NCBI GenBank assembly: GCA_018372435.1
Contig: JAHAJA010000006.1
Location: 1-64,000 of the forward strand
Source of the DNA: Clostridiales bacterium
GTDB taxonomy: Bacteria > Bacillota > Clostridia > Lachnospirales > Lachnospiraceae
Length of the DNA stretch: 64,000 nt
Direction of reading: 5' to 3'
The position numbers and the translations under genes were made by a program. Shown here piece by piece: positions 55,282 to 63,900 of this stretch. Under the pieces are notes generated by a model. It was not told where the DNA came from, did no database searches, and was given only the letters and a program-made list of their open reading frames with translations. Position 1 is the stretch's first letter, and the number at the start of each line of letters is the position of its first letter.

Positions 55282-55414
55282 GATGTGTCCTCGGATAAGG
55301 AGAAGCTAGGATGGATGAGTCCGGTTGAATACAGGATCAGCCTCTTGGCAACATAAAAAAGGCGAAGTGAAAAATTCACTTCGCCATAAAGTCTAACTTT
55401 TAGGGGTCCTCACA
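55282..55414 (+). mobile_element. IS3-family (IS150-group) remnant: transposase C-terminus and right inverted repeat
   Basis: Frame 55282-55356 encodes the end of an IS3 orfB: KLGWMSPVEYRISLLAT then TAA, matching the (K/R)xGMSPVEYR tail of these transposases. It is followed by a hairpin GGCGAAGTGA/TCACTTCGCC (55361-55385) and a right-end repeat GTCTAACTTTTAGGGGTCCT (55391-55410), the complement of an IS150-type terminal repeat (GACCCCTAAAAGTTAGAC). The rest of the element is missing. Confidence 0.8.
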
Positions 55415-55450
55415 ATTTCAACAGTGAAAATGTGAGGATTTTTTATGTTT
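55361..55450. terminator. Hairpins downstream of the DUF4914 gene
   Basis: The IS-borne hairpin at 55361-55385 is followed on the minus strand by TTTTTT, so it can end the DUF4914 transcript. A second stem TCCTCACAATTTCA (55408-55421) / TGAAAATGTGAGGA (55426-55439) has its T-tract on the plus side. Confidence 0.6.
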
Positions 55451-55468
55451 ATATCAATCAATTCAAGC

Positions 55469-57346
55469 TTAGTAAAGTCCTAATGGAGTGATCTTGCAGT
55501 AATCTTCAACTGTACCACCATTTCTGAAACATTGAATAATTTCTTTTCCTAATGGCTGTAAGTCCGGTGTATCGAATTTTTCAATCTCACGAGCGAAGAA
55601 GTCTGTTAGGATAGCAGCTCCCTTATCATAACCTTCAGTACCAAGTAAAGCTTGTTTTTCAGTACGTAGGAATTTAGGACGAATGTATTGACCGTCTACT
55701 TTCATTTCTTTTAATGAGTATCCAAGTAATGGACAACGAGATTCAACTAAGTGATCCATCTTGAAGTTAACACCACCACGACGTGCGAGGTATTCAACAA
55801 CAATATTCTCTGGAGCAAATCCAACTTCATATACACCGATATGTTGATTTGGAACTAAGATATATTTTGTATTTGGTGAAGACATAATTTGATCTAATAA
55901 AAGGTTTGCTTGTTTTACACGTTCACCAGTAGCGAATGGCCAATATGAACCAACACCTTCACTGATCATACCCTTAGAATCAACGATACTTGGGTTGTTA
56001 TGACCACGTGGTGATACAAGTCTCCATAACCAAGCAAGTGCAGGTGGTATTATGTGTAACATACCCATAATTCCGTAGTTTGGATTCTCAGCTGTTGAAG
56101 GTGGCATACGAACACCAAAACTTCTTACAGATACCTCAACAGGTTCATCAACGATGTTTTCAATATATTTTCTAGGAATGATTACACGAGGGTTAGGACA
56201 AGGTTGACCGTCTGAATCAAGTGTATGTTCCCAAAGTAGACAAGTAGAACCAGGTATTCCTTGAAGGTTGAAGAAGATTAGCGGTTCATCTGAGTGAATC
56301 GATATTTTCTCGTGTTCAGGACTACTACCGTATTGAGTGATACCATCAACACGTAAGAACCAACCATCTTCACCATCTGTCAAGCAAAGTTTTCCACTTT
56401 GATTTTGGAATTCTGGGTGGCAGATAGCCATATCATCAGTTACAGGTTTGATTGTACAAGTATCACCCATATTGATGTAATTCTTTTCGTTAGTGATTGA
56501 ATGCGTTCCTAAAAGGACACGTCCATCGGATAATTTCTTAACCTCTTCAAGTAATTCGCTCTTACCACCACCAGATGCGCCTTCATGCATAATAACTACT
56601 TCATTTTCATATGGAGTAACTACTTTAGCACAAGATGCATGTGCTGTAACCCAACCTTCACTTTCTCCAATGTCAAGTAAAACACTATAAACACCTTTTT
56701 TAGCTGATGGGCCTGGATATAAGTTATAGGAGAAGATTTCATGACAATCATCTAATCGGTTATGAACACAAACTTGTTTTCCGTTAAAATGTGTATGACG
56801 GAAAGGTGGAGCAACATAGATAACCGCATGTGGACGGAAACCTTCTGATTCCTCTGCATTGATAAAACCTTGTAATAATGCAACGCCATAAGCGAAGAAA
56901 GCAGCATTTAAAGGACAAACTAGTAAGGAACCATATCCATGAATATTACCACCAGCATTGAATGGAATAACGATAAGTTCTTGCGTCTTTAACCATTCAA
57001 ATGTTTCATTACGAACAGAATCAAATTCCATACCGTAAACATCTTTATATTTAGGTTTATCCGTTGGATTGTGATCTGCAATAACCATACAGTTTGGATC
57101 ACGACGACGCATATAATCTTCAACGTAGTTAACAACCGCACCGTTTTTACAGCGAACAACATTTGCTTCTTTAATTTCACCTTTTCCTGGTATTGTATAG
57201 ACTACATCATGAATCATTGTCTCCTCTGATCCATAAACCAGTTTATAAAGCTCAGCTTTAGTAGTAGGTGTATGTACACCAGCACAGTTAGATAATAAAT
57301 CTTTTAACTCATTAGAAAAATCGAATTTCTGTAATAATTGGTTCAT
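55469..57346 (-). CDS. DUF4914 / PEPCK-like P-loop protein
   Basis: 625 residues, related to phosphoenolpyruvate carboxykinase. The kinase-1a-type P-loop is GASGGGKSE near residue 257, followed by metal and substrate-region stretches (PVTDDMAICHPEFQNQSGKL, GIPGSTCLLWEHT, NPRVIIPRKYI, SYWPFATGERVKQANLL). Family naming follows my recollection of DUF4914 proteins in Clostridia, which share the N-terminal EYMRRRDPxCMVIAD-like and YVAPPFRHTHF motifs; those differ from standard GTP- or ATP-PEPCK, so carboxykinase activity is uncertain. AAGGAGG precedes the ATG. Single gene with a long upstream region. Confidence 0.75.
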   Translation of the reverse strand: MNQLLQKFDFSNELKDLLSNCAGVHTPTTKAELYKLVYGSEETMIHDVVYTIPGKGEIKEANVVRCKNGAVVNYVEDYMRRRDPNCMVIADHNPTDKPKYKDVYGMEFDSVRNETFEWLKTQELIVIPFNAGGNIHGYGSLLVCPLNAAFFAYGVALLQGFINAEESEGFRPHAVIYVAPPFRHTHFNGKQVCVHNRLDDCHEIFSYNLYPGPSAKKGVYSVLLDIGESEGWVTAHASCAKVVTPYENEVVIMHEGASGGGKSELLEEVKKLSDGRVLLGTHSITNEKNYINMGDTCTIKPVTDDMAICHPEFQNQSGKLCLTDGEDGWFLRVDGITQYGSSPEHEKISIHSDEPLIFFNLQGIPGSTCLLWEHTLDSDGQPCPNPRVIIPRKYIENIVDEPVEVSVRSFGVRMPPSTAENPNYGIMGMLHIIPPALAWLWRLVSPRGHNNPSIVDSKGMISEGVGSYWPFATGERVKQANLLLDQIMSSPNTKYILVPNQHIGVYEVGFAPENIVVEYLARRGGVNFKMDHLVESRCPLLGYSLKEMKVDGQYIRPKFLRTEKQALLGTEGYDKGAAILTDFFAREIEKFDTPDLQPLGKEIIQCFRNGGTVEDYCKITPLGLY

Positions 57347-58040
57347 ACGAATCCTCCTTGTATTACCTTTAGTAATTGTTTGATGCTATTTTCTAATGCA
57401 CGCTTAGAACTAGCAAATACGCTCTTGTTTTTATTCGATGTGCAAGAAAATGTGTTGCTAACGATTCATTTCATCTTATTATTAATTCGTTGCTGTTGCT
57501 ATGAACTAATTTTCCATTCATCCTTCATTATCAAAAATAAATGCAAGAATAATAAGAAAAATACGGAACCGCCAAATATATGATTGTATATATATATAAG
57601 CATAGTTGTCACAAAATGAAATAAGATAATTCAAAAGCTTCATTTTGCTTGAAGTTAAATACTTTTCTCTATCAAATATACATGGTAAATACAAGAAAGT
57701 CAAGCGGAATTAAATACCTTGTAAATAAAATGCTGCAAGATTAGACATTATATCTTGCATAAATGTGATAGAAAATCTAAATTTAGAAGAATATATTCTA
57801 AATTATTGCTATTGAGATTGCAAAGAGGTATTATTATATATGAAAGAACAAAAAGTCTATGCACTCTATGTCAAACGACTAAACAAAACATAAAATACAA
57901 GTTATATAATAATGAAATATAAATTGTACTATTTATTTTATAAATGGTTTCATATATATTATATAATCATTTTTAAAGAGAGTAAAGACTTTGTTTAAAG
58001 ATTGGAAGAATAAAGAAAAAATACTGATAAGGTTGGGTGC
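57347..58040. other. 694-base AT-rich intergenic region with two perfect inverted repeats
   Basis: No ORF with a site was seen. TGCAAGAT (57734-57741) pairs with ATCTTGCA (57752-57759). AATTTAGAA (57780-57788) pairs perfectly with TTCTAAATT (57796-57804). The latter shares the 11-mer TTCTAAATTAT with an inverted repeat upstream of the ABC-F gene. It separates divergent genes and should hold promoters for both. Confidence 0.5.
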
Positions 58041-58868
58041 GTGAGGATGAATTCTATTTTGTGTATAAGTGAAAGAATTGGATTACAACAAGAGATTATA
58101 GAAAAGGTATTAGCTTTTGATAAAACTTTTGCGTATGATAGCGTAAAGGATGAGATGGATCAGTTATTAAACTTCCAAACAGCGAATGAAGCAAGAATAA
58201 GGATGAAAGAGAAGTTAGGGGAAGATAAAAATGGAATCAAAATATTAACGTGCATGGTAAGGTGCTTAGAACGTACATATGATCAATATAGTAAATTAGG
58301 TATATCAGAACAATTATTCATAGATACTATGAATTGTTTCCCACGATTTATAGCTGAACATAAAGCAAGTTATGGAACCTATGGATTTGATAGAGATTGG
58401 TGGACTACAAGGCAGATTGGGATGAAATTATTTCGAATCGGAGAATTGGAGTATGAATTAACATATGAGGACGAAGAAAAGGTGATTAGCATACATATTC
58501 CATCAAATGCAAGATTAACAAGTGAAAATTGTAAAATTTCCTATGTTGATAGCCAGAAATTTATAGAGACATATTTCCCAGATTATAAGAAAAGTAGATA
58601 TATCTGTCAATCTTGGTTACTTTCGCCTGCACTTAAAGAATTATTGCCGTCTACTTCTAATATTATTGGTTTCCAAGAAGCTTTTGAAGTTTCAAAATGG
58701 AATAAAGAAGAAGATGATTTTGTTGAGTGGGTATTTAAAAAGAAGTATGATGATTATAAGGAATTACCGGAAGATTCAAGCTTACAAAGGAATATGAAGG
58801 AACATCTTTTAAATGGTGGATTTGTAGGGGCTGCATTTGGCCAGTTACAAAAAAATCCATGGTGTTAA
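58041..58868 (+). CDS. GNAT-related acyltransferase-domain protein (NAT_N/GNAT_C type)
   Basis: 275 residues. An N-terminal helical domain and a C-terminal part with FIAEHKASYGTYGFDRDWWTTRQIGMKLFRIGELEYEL and SIHIPSNARLTSE, typical of Firmicutes two-domain acyltransferase-like proteins found near accessory genes. The catalytic details and substrate are not readable. It starts at GTG 58041 or ATG 58047. It begins the run acyltransferase-NUDIX-serine hydrolase, spaced by 22 bases or overlapping. Confidence 0.7.
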   Translation: MRMNSILCISERIGLQQEIIEKVLAFDKTFAYDSVKDEMDQLLNFQTANEARIRMKEKLGEDKNGIKILTCMVRCLERTYDQYSKLGISEQLFIDTMNCFPRFIAEHKASYGTYGFDRDWWTTRQIGMKLFRIGELEYELTYEDEEKVISIHIPSNARLTSENCKISYVDSQKFIETYFPDYKKSRYICQSWLLSPALKELLPSTSNIIGFQEAFEVSKWNKEEDDFVEWVFKKKYDDYKELPEDSSLQRNMKEHLLNGGFVGAAFGQLQKNPWC

Positions 58869-58890
58869 GGAATAACAACGAGGTGAATAC

Positions 58891-59379
58891 ATGAATAATG
58901 ACTGTGGATTTACAAGAGATAACGGATGGTTTCGATATCGAGCTTGTGCTATAATAATTGAAGAAGATTGTATATTATTTGCCAAGAATGAAATAGATGA
59001 TTATTACTATTCAATCGGTGGTGGCGTTCAGATTGGTGAAACTGCAGAAGATGCGGTTAAGCGCGAGGTGTATGAAGAAACGGGAGTTCATTATGAGGTC
59101 GAACGGCTGGTATATGTTCATGAGAATTTCTTTAATGGAACCGGTACACTTGACGGTCTAAACTGTCATGAAATTGCATTATATTTTCTTATGAAACCTA
59201 GAGGAACTAAAGAATTACATAGTAATAGTTACACAAACGGTGTGAAAGAATATATGTATTGGTTACCAATTGCAGATTTGGATTCATATAAAGCGTTTCC
59301 CAAATTCTTTAACGGTAATTTAAAGAATATCAGCGATATGATAGAACATGTCGTGACACATTATGGGGATGAGTTTTGA
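58891..59379 (+). CDS. NUDIX hydrolase
   Basis: 162 residues. The Nudix box runs from G45 to about 67 (GGVQIGET, then KREVYEETGV), giving the REUxEExGU core; it hydrolyses nucleoside diphosphates linked to another group. ACAIIIEEDCILFAKNE precedes, and SIGGGVQ forms the start of the loop. AACGAGGTG is upstream. The stop overlaps an upstream TTG of the next frame. Substrate unknown. Confidence 0.9.
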   Translation: MNNDCGFTRDNGWFRYRACAIIIEEDCILFAKNEIDDYYYSIGGGVQIGETAEDAVKREVYEETGVHYEVERLVYVHENFFNGTGTLDGLNCHEIALYFLMKPRGTKELHSNSYTNGVKEYMYWLPIADLDSYKAFPKFFNGNLKNISDMIEHVVTHYGDEF

Positions 59380-59420
59380 AAAAACCTAAATATATAACTA
59401 AGTCAAAAGGAGATATACAG

Positions 59421-60593
59421 ATGAGTTTATCACAAATGAATGATATATTAATTAAAGCAGTGGAAGATGGAGAAATTGCAGGAGGGAATTTTCTGTGTTT
59501 AAAAGACGGAATTGAACAAGGTTACTTTGAATACGGATATGCAGATAAGGAGACTAAAGCTCCGATTAAAAAAGATACGATATTTCGTTTATATTCAATG
59601 TCTAAACCTGTTACCAGTGCGGCCGTCATGCTTTTGCTAGAGAGAGGTCTTATTGATTTATTAGATCCAGTTGAACTATATCTAGAAGGATTTAAGGATC
59701 AGAAGTACTATGAGGGAACGACTCTAAAAGATGTGAAACGTAGAATGACCATAAAGGATTTGCTATTCATGACAGCAGGTCTGACTTATCCAGGGGAGAA
59801 TAGTTTAACAGAGAGAGAAACTGGTAAACTTTTTGATAAATTAGTAGATGGCTTAAAGGAAGGTAGTCCATATGAAAATTTCGGTACAGTAGAAGCGATG
59901 AATGAATTAGGTAAAATACCGCTTATGTTTTCACCTGGGGATGAATTTTTGTACAGCTCTTGTGCAGATGTGTTAGGAGCAATTGTAGAAGTAGTGACTA
60001 AAATGCCATTCTCTGAATTTTTACAGAATAATATATTCACACCATTAGATATGAACGATACTGGATTTTATGTGCCAGAAGATAAACAAGCAAGGTTGGC
60101 ATCGACCTATGAGGTATCGGAAGATGGTCTTAAAAAATACGAAGGAGATAACTTAGGCATTCAAAATAAGATGTTGCATAAACCGACATTTGAATCAGGT
60201 GGTGCAGGTCTAGCCTCAACAATTGAAGATTATAGTAAATTTGCAACAATGTTACTGAACAAAGGCGTTTATAATGGTAGAAGAATATTAGCGGAGAAAA
60301 CCGTTGAATATATGACTACCAATCATCTTAACCCGAAACAAGAACAATTCCTTGAATCATGGGAAGGGTTAGCAGGGTATAGTTATGGTAATCTCATGCG
60401 AATTCTTACGAAACCAGAGCTTTGCAATCATCTTGGTACGAAAGGTGAATATGGTTGGGACGGTTGGCTAGGAGTTTTCTTTATGAATTCACCTAAAGAT
60501 AATCTAACCTTCTTATTAATGTTTCAGAAGACAAATTCTGGTACGACGACATTAACAAGAAAGTTAATGAATGCTTTGCGAGCATCATTTTAA
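59421..60593 (+). CDS. Serine hydrolase of the beta-lactamase class C/esterase family
   Basis: 390 residues. The SxxK motif is S59-M-S-K62 (FRLYSMSKPVTSAA); the second motif YSS (FLYSSCADVLGAIVE) holds the tyrosine; C-terminal parts include GGAGLASTIEDYSKF and YSYGNLMRI. No signal peptide, so it is more likely a cytoplasmic esterase/amidase than a secreted beta-lactamase. I choose ATG 59421 with AAAGGAGAT upstream; the frame is open to 59376. Confidence 0.85.
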   Translation: MSLSQMNDILIKAVEDGEIAGGNFLCLKDGIEQGYFEYGYADKETKAPIKKDTIFRLYSMSKPVTSAAVMLLLERGLIDLLDPVELYLEGFKDQKYYEGTTLKDVKRRMTIKDLLFMTAGLTYPGENSLTERETGKLFDKLVDGLKEGSPYENFGTVEAMNELGKIPLMFSPGDEFLYSSCADVLGAIVEVVTKMPFSEFLQNNIFTPLDMNDTGFYVPEDKQARLASTYEVSEDGLKKYEGDNLGIQNKMLHKPTFESGGAGLASTIEDYSKFATMLLNKGVYNGRRILAEKTVEYMTTNHLNPKQEQFLESWEGLAGYSYGNLMRILTKPELCNHLGTKGEYGWDGWLGVFFMNSPKDNLTFLLMFQKTNSGTTTLTRKLMNALRASF

Positions 60594-60619
60594 TATATTG
60601 TATATGGGAGTGATGATGT

Positions 60620-61031
60620 ATGACTAAGTATGAATTCGATCATATTAAAATTCACACAGTTGTTACTGATCGATTTAACCCGCACGAAATGTTCGAAATA
60701 TTCGATTTGGATGTATTCGGTGGAGACTCAAGAGTTCATGCAGGTAGACAATTAAACGTTGATAATCCTAGATATATGAGAATTGATGCTGGTAATTGTC
60801 AGTTTTGGAATATTGTAGGTAAAATGGTTTAGACAGTTCACAGTTCCATTAGTTTTTCATACAGTTGCAATCGGTACTGGATATATTAGGGAGATGCCGC
60901 CAATTGTGCTAGAAAGAGCCATGGAGTTATGTAAAGAGCAAGAGGGCAATTGTATATGGCCTGATATACCTGAGAGGTTTTGGGCTCAAGCCGTTTCTGT
61001 AATTTTGGAATTGAATGCTAAGTATATATAA
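60620..61031 (+). pseudogene. Small gene broken by a one-base frameshift
   Basis: The first frame (60620-60832) runs 70 codons and stops at TAG 60830-60832. Skipping one A in AAAA (60821-60824) continues in the next frame as WFRQFTVPLVFHTVAIGTGY, REMPPIVLERAMELCKEQEG and on to TAA 61029-61031. The joined product would be about 136 residues (IKIHTVVTDRFNPHEMFEIF to VSVILELNAKYI). Its family is not recognised. The long coding-like continuation suggests a recent mutation, a sequencing error in the homopolymer, or less likely a programmed +1 shift. Confidence 0.65.
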
Positions 61032-61114
61032 CGACTTCCAAACAATCACAAAAGTTCTTGTGTTTTGTAAAAGCCTCAGATGTCACTAGAAACGAAAGTA
61101 TTCATATTAAATTC

Positions 61115-61163
61115 TTGAAATTAATCGAAAAAAATGTTATTCTAAATTATAAACTTAGAATAA
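61115..61163 (+). promoter_or_regulatory. Predicted promoter and overlapping inverted repeat of the ABC-F gene
   Basis: TTGAAA (61115-61120), 17 bases, TATTCT (61138-61143). The perfect inverted repeat TTATTCTAA (61137-61145) / TTAGAATAA (61155-61163) covers the -10 and start region, so it may be an operator. Confidence 0.5.
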
Positions 61164-61213
61164 TATTTTAATTAAAAGATTAATTGTAACATTACGATTG
61201 GTAATAATATATT

Positions 61214-61241
61214 AGAGCTTATTTTTATAAGCTCTTTTTTA
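61214..61241 (+). terminator. Leader terminator (possible attenuator) of the ABC-F gene
   Basis: AGAGCTTAT (61214-61222), loop TTTT, ATAAGCTCT (61227-61235), then TTTTT. It lies 21 bases before the ABC-F start codon and downstream of its predicted promoter, as in attenuation-controlled antibiotic-resistance ABC-F genes. No leader peptide with a ribosome site was found. Confidence 0.7.
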
Positions 61242-61261
61242 TTGATAAGAAAGGTAATACT

Positions 61262-63001
61262 ATGATAAAAGTTGATAACTTATCCTATTCCTTCCCACAA
61301 AAGGAACTTTATAAAAATATTTCATTTACACTAGAAGAGGGTCAACATTGTGCATTTATAGGAGCTAGTGGAAGCGGTAAAAGTACATTGATAGATATGA
61401 TTATGGAGCCAGAAAGATATATATTCGATGGTAAGATAGAGATAGAGCCAAATTGTAGAATTGGATATGTAAGTCAGTTCTCGGGGCTTGACAAAACAAA
61501 AGATACAACAGTTTTCGAATATATTGGCGAAGAATTTATTAAGCTACAAAACGAAATAACATCGATTTGTGCTGAAATGGAAACATCTTCGGATATTGAA
61601 ACTTTACTAGAAAAGTACCAACAAACGTTAGATGCATTTCAAGCAATTGATGGGGATAATTTCGAAAACAACATTGAGAAGAAATTAAATTTAGCGAACC
61701 TTAGTAAGCAGGCAGATCTTAAGGTATCTAATCTTAGTGGAGGAGAATTCAAGCTAATTCAAGTAATTAAAGTTATGTTAACAAGTCCAGACCTAATGAT
61801 TATGGATGAACCCGATGTGTTTTTAGATTTTGAAAACCTTAATTCACTTAAAACTCTAATTAATTCACATAAAGGTATCCTACTAATTATAACACATAAC
61901 AGATATCTATTAAATCATTGCTTTAATAAGATTATTCACCTTGAAAACACCGAACTTCAAGAATTTAATGGAAGGTATATTGATTATAACTTCTCTTTAC
62001 TTCAAAGTAAAATTGAGTTACAAGAGCTAGCAATTGCTGATGCGGAAGAAATCGAAAGAAATGAGCTCATAGTCGAACAATTAAGATCAGCTGCAACGAT
62101 TCATACGAATGCTGCAAGAGGAAGAGCAGTACATGCTAGAGTGAAATTCCTAGAAAGGTTAGAAGCCCGTAGAATTAAAGCTCCATTTGTAGATATTAAG
62201 CAACCAGAAATTAAGCTAGTTACAGATAATGAAATCGAAGAAACGATTGCTTTAAGAGTTAATAATTATAGTGTCGCTTTTGATGAGCTACTCATAGAAA
62301 ATGTTAACTTTGAGATTAAATCGAATGAGAAAGTTGCTCTTATCGGTCCAAATGGTACTGGGAAAACAACTTTACTCCGAGAGATTTATGATAATAAGAA
62401 TGATTCAATTGAGATAAATGAAAAGATTGAAGTGGCCTTTCTATCTCAACTACAAGGTGAGATGTTAAATGAGTCGAATACGATACTTGAAGAGTTATTC
62501 GAAGCTGGATTTGAAACAAAACAAGAGATTAGATCATATGTTCTTAGCTATGGTTTCGAGGAAGAATTGCTTAATCAAAAGATAGAATCGTTATCTGGTG
62601 GAGAAAAGAATATACTTCAATTAGCTAAAATTTCAGCAACTAAAGCAAACATGTTGCTTCTTGATGAACCGACGAGTCATCTAGACACCTATTCCCAAAT
62701 AGCCCTAGAAGATGCTATAAAAAACTATAATGGGGCAATTCTAATGGTTTCACATGATTTTTATACCATAGCAAATTGTGTGGATTATGTATTAATCATT
62801 GAAGATAAGACGATTAGAAAGATGAGTATACGAAAATTTAGAAAGATGATATATTCAAATCATTTTGATAAAGATTATTTAGAAATTGAACAAAAGAAAA
62901 AAGAGGTTGAAACCAAAATAGAATTAGCTTTAAAGAATACTGATTTTGCACAAGCAAAAATTTTATCTGAAAAATTAGAAGAGCTGATTAAGTTACTATA
63001 A
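61262..63001 (+). CDS. ABC-F family ATPase (ribosome-protection type possible)
   Basis: 579 residues, two ABC domains and no transmembrane part. NBD1: GASGSGKST (Walker A), NLSGGEFK (signature), MIMDEPDVFLD. A charged linker (about 240-320, AARGRAVHARVKFLERLEA, the P-site tRNA interaction motif region). NBD2: GPNGTGKTT, SLSGGEKN, LLLDEPTSHLD. A short coiled-coil end. ABC-F proteins act on ribosomes; members with leader attenuators often give resistance to macrolides, lincosamides, pleuromutilins or streptogramins. Resistance is inferred only from class and regulation; a housekeeping factor is also possible. Confidence 0.85.
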   Translation: MIKVDNLSYSFPQKELYKNISFTLEEGQHCAFIGASGSGKSTLIDMIMEPERYIFDGKIEIEPNCRIGYVSQFSGLDKTKDTTVFEYIGEEFIKLQNEITSICAEMETSSDIETLLEKYQQTLDAFQAIDGDNFENNIEKKLNLANLSKQADLKVSNLSGGEFKLIQVIKVMLTSPDLMIMDEPDVFLDFENLNSLKTLINSHKGILLIITHNRYLLNHCFNKIIHLENTELQEFNGRYIDYNFSLLQSKIELQELAIADAEEIERNELIVEQLRSAATIHTNAARGRAVHARVKFLERLEARRIKAPFVDIKQPEIKLVTDNEIEETIALRVNNYSVAFDELLIENVNFEIKSNEKVALIGPNGTGKTTLLREIYDNKNDSIEINEKIEVAFLSQLQGEMLNESNTILEELFEAGFETKQEIRSYVLSYGFEEELLNQKIESLSGGEKNILQLAKISATKANMLLLDEPTSHLDTYSQIALEDAIKNYNGAILMVSHDFYTIANCVDYVLIIEDKTIRKMSIRKFRKMIYSNHFDKDYLEIEQKKKEVETKIELALKNTDFAQAKILSEKLEELIKLL

Positions 63002-63088
63002 ATCTATTATCCTAACCATAATAATAGAAAGAGATTTGACGTTGTGTAAATATTAAATATTTAATGTAAGATTTGTAAATAGTTACGT

Positions 63089-63130
63089 AAGGCGGAGTTG
63101 CTACATTTAGTGTAACAACTCCGCTTTGAA
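63089..63130 (+). terminator. Terminator after the ABC-F gene
   Basis: AAGGCGGAGTTGCTACA (63089-63105) pairs with TGTAACAACTCCGCTTT (63111-63127), one mismatch, then GAAT. Confidence 0.75.
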
Positions 63131-63219
63131 TATCTGTTTTAAGGTAAAGTGTTAAATTTCTTAACAAAGAATTTATGTCAATCTGATATAATAATTAGAA
63201 GAATGTTGGAGGTGCAGTA

Positions 63220-63900
63220 ATGAGGATTCTAATTGTTGAGGATGAAATTGATTTATGCGATTCAATCGCGGAGGGATTACAAATAGATGGATATGCTGTT
63301 GATACTTGTAATGATGGAAAGGCTGCTTTTGAACTAATCACTACAGAAATCTACGATCTCATTGTTCTTGATCTGAATCTTCCAGGTATGGATGGGATAG
63401 ACATATTAAAAGAAGTAAGAAAGACTCACAAGGATATCAAGGTCTTGATATTATCAGCCCGTAGTAGTATCGCTGATAAGGTTCTGGGATTGGATGTTGG
63501 TGCTAATGATTATTTGGCGAAGCCTTTTGCATTTGAAGAACTAGAGGCACGTATTCGTAGTCTACTACGTCGTACTTTTATACAAGAAAATACTGTTTTG
63601 ACCTGGGAGACACTTTCTCTTGATACGGTTGGTCGTACTGCATATGTAAATGACGTTATAATTCTGCTAACAAGAAAGGAGCTTGCTTTGTTAGAGTATT
63701 TTCTCTTGAATCAAAGTAAAGTAATAAGTCAAGAGGAATTGATGGAGCACGTTTGGAATATGGAAGCGGACAGCTTCAGTAACGCTGTTCGGGTGCATAT
63801 AGCATCACTGCGTAAAAAGCTCAAAGCCATCATGGGTTATGATCCCATTGCAACAAAGATTGGTGCGGGGTACTATTTGAATGGGGGGCAATCATGCTAA
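63220..63900 (+). CDS. OmpR/PhoB-family response regulator
   Basis: 226 residues: receiver with acidic pocket ILIVEDEIDL, phosphoacceptor D51 (LIVLDLNLPGMDG), and lysine in DYLAKPFAFEEL; winged-helix C-terminus (LLTRKELALLEYFLLNQSKVI, VRVHIASLRKKL). GGAGGTG before the ATG. Overlaps the following kinase gene by seven bases, so they form one two-component system. Signal unknown. Confidence 0.93.
   Translation: MRILIVEDEIDLCDSIAEGLQIDGYAVDTCNDGKAAFELITTEIYDLIVLDLNLPGMDGIDILKEVRKTHKDIKVLILSARSSIADKVLGLDVGANDYLAKPFAFEELEARIRSLLRRTFIQENTVLTWETLSLDTVGRTAYVNDVIILLTRKELALLEYFLLNQSKVISQEELMEHVWNMEADSFSNAVRVHIASLRKKLKAIMGYDPIATKIGAGYYLNGGQSC

Noticed and set aside
55469..57346. Plain annotation as GTP-dependent PEPCK
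   Set aside because: Apart from the P-loop, the characteristic stretches fit DUF4914-type proteins better; activity is left open.
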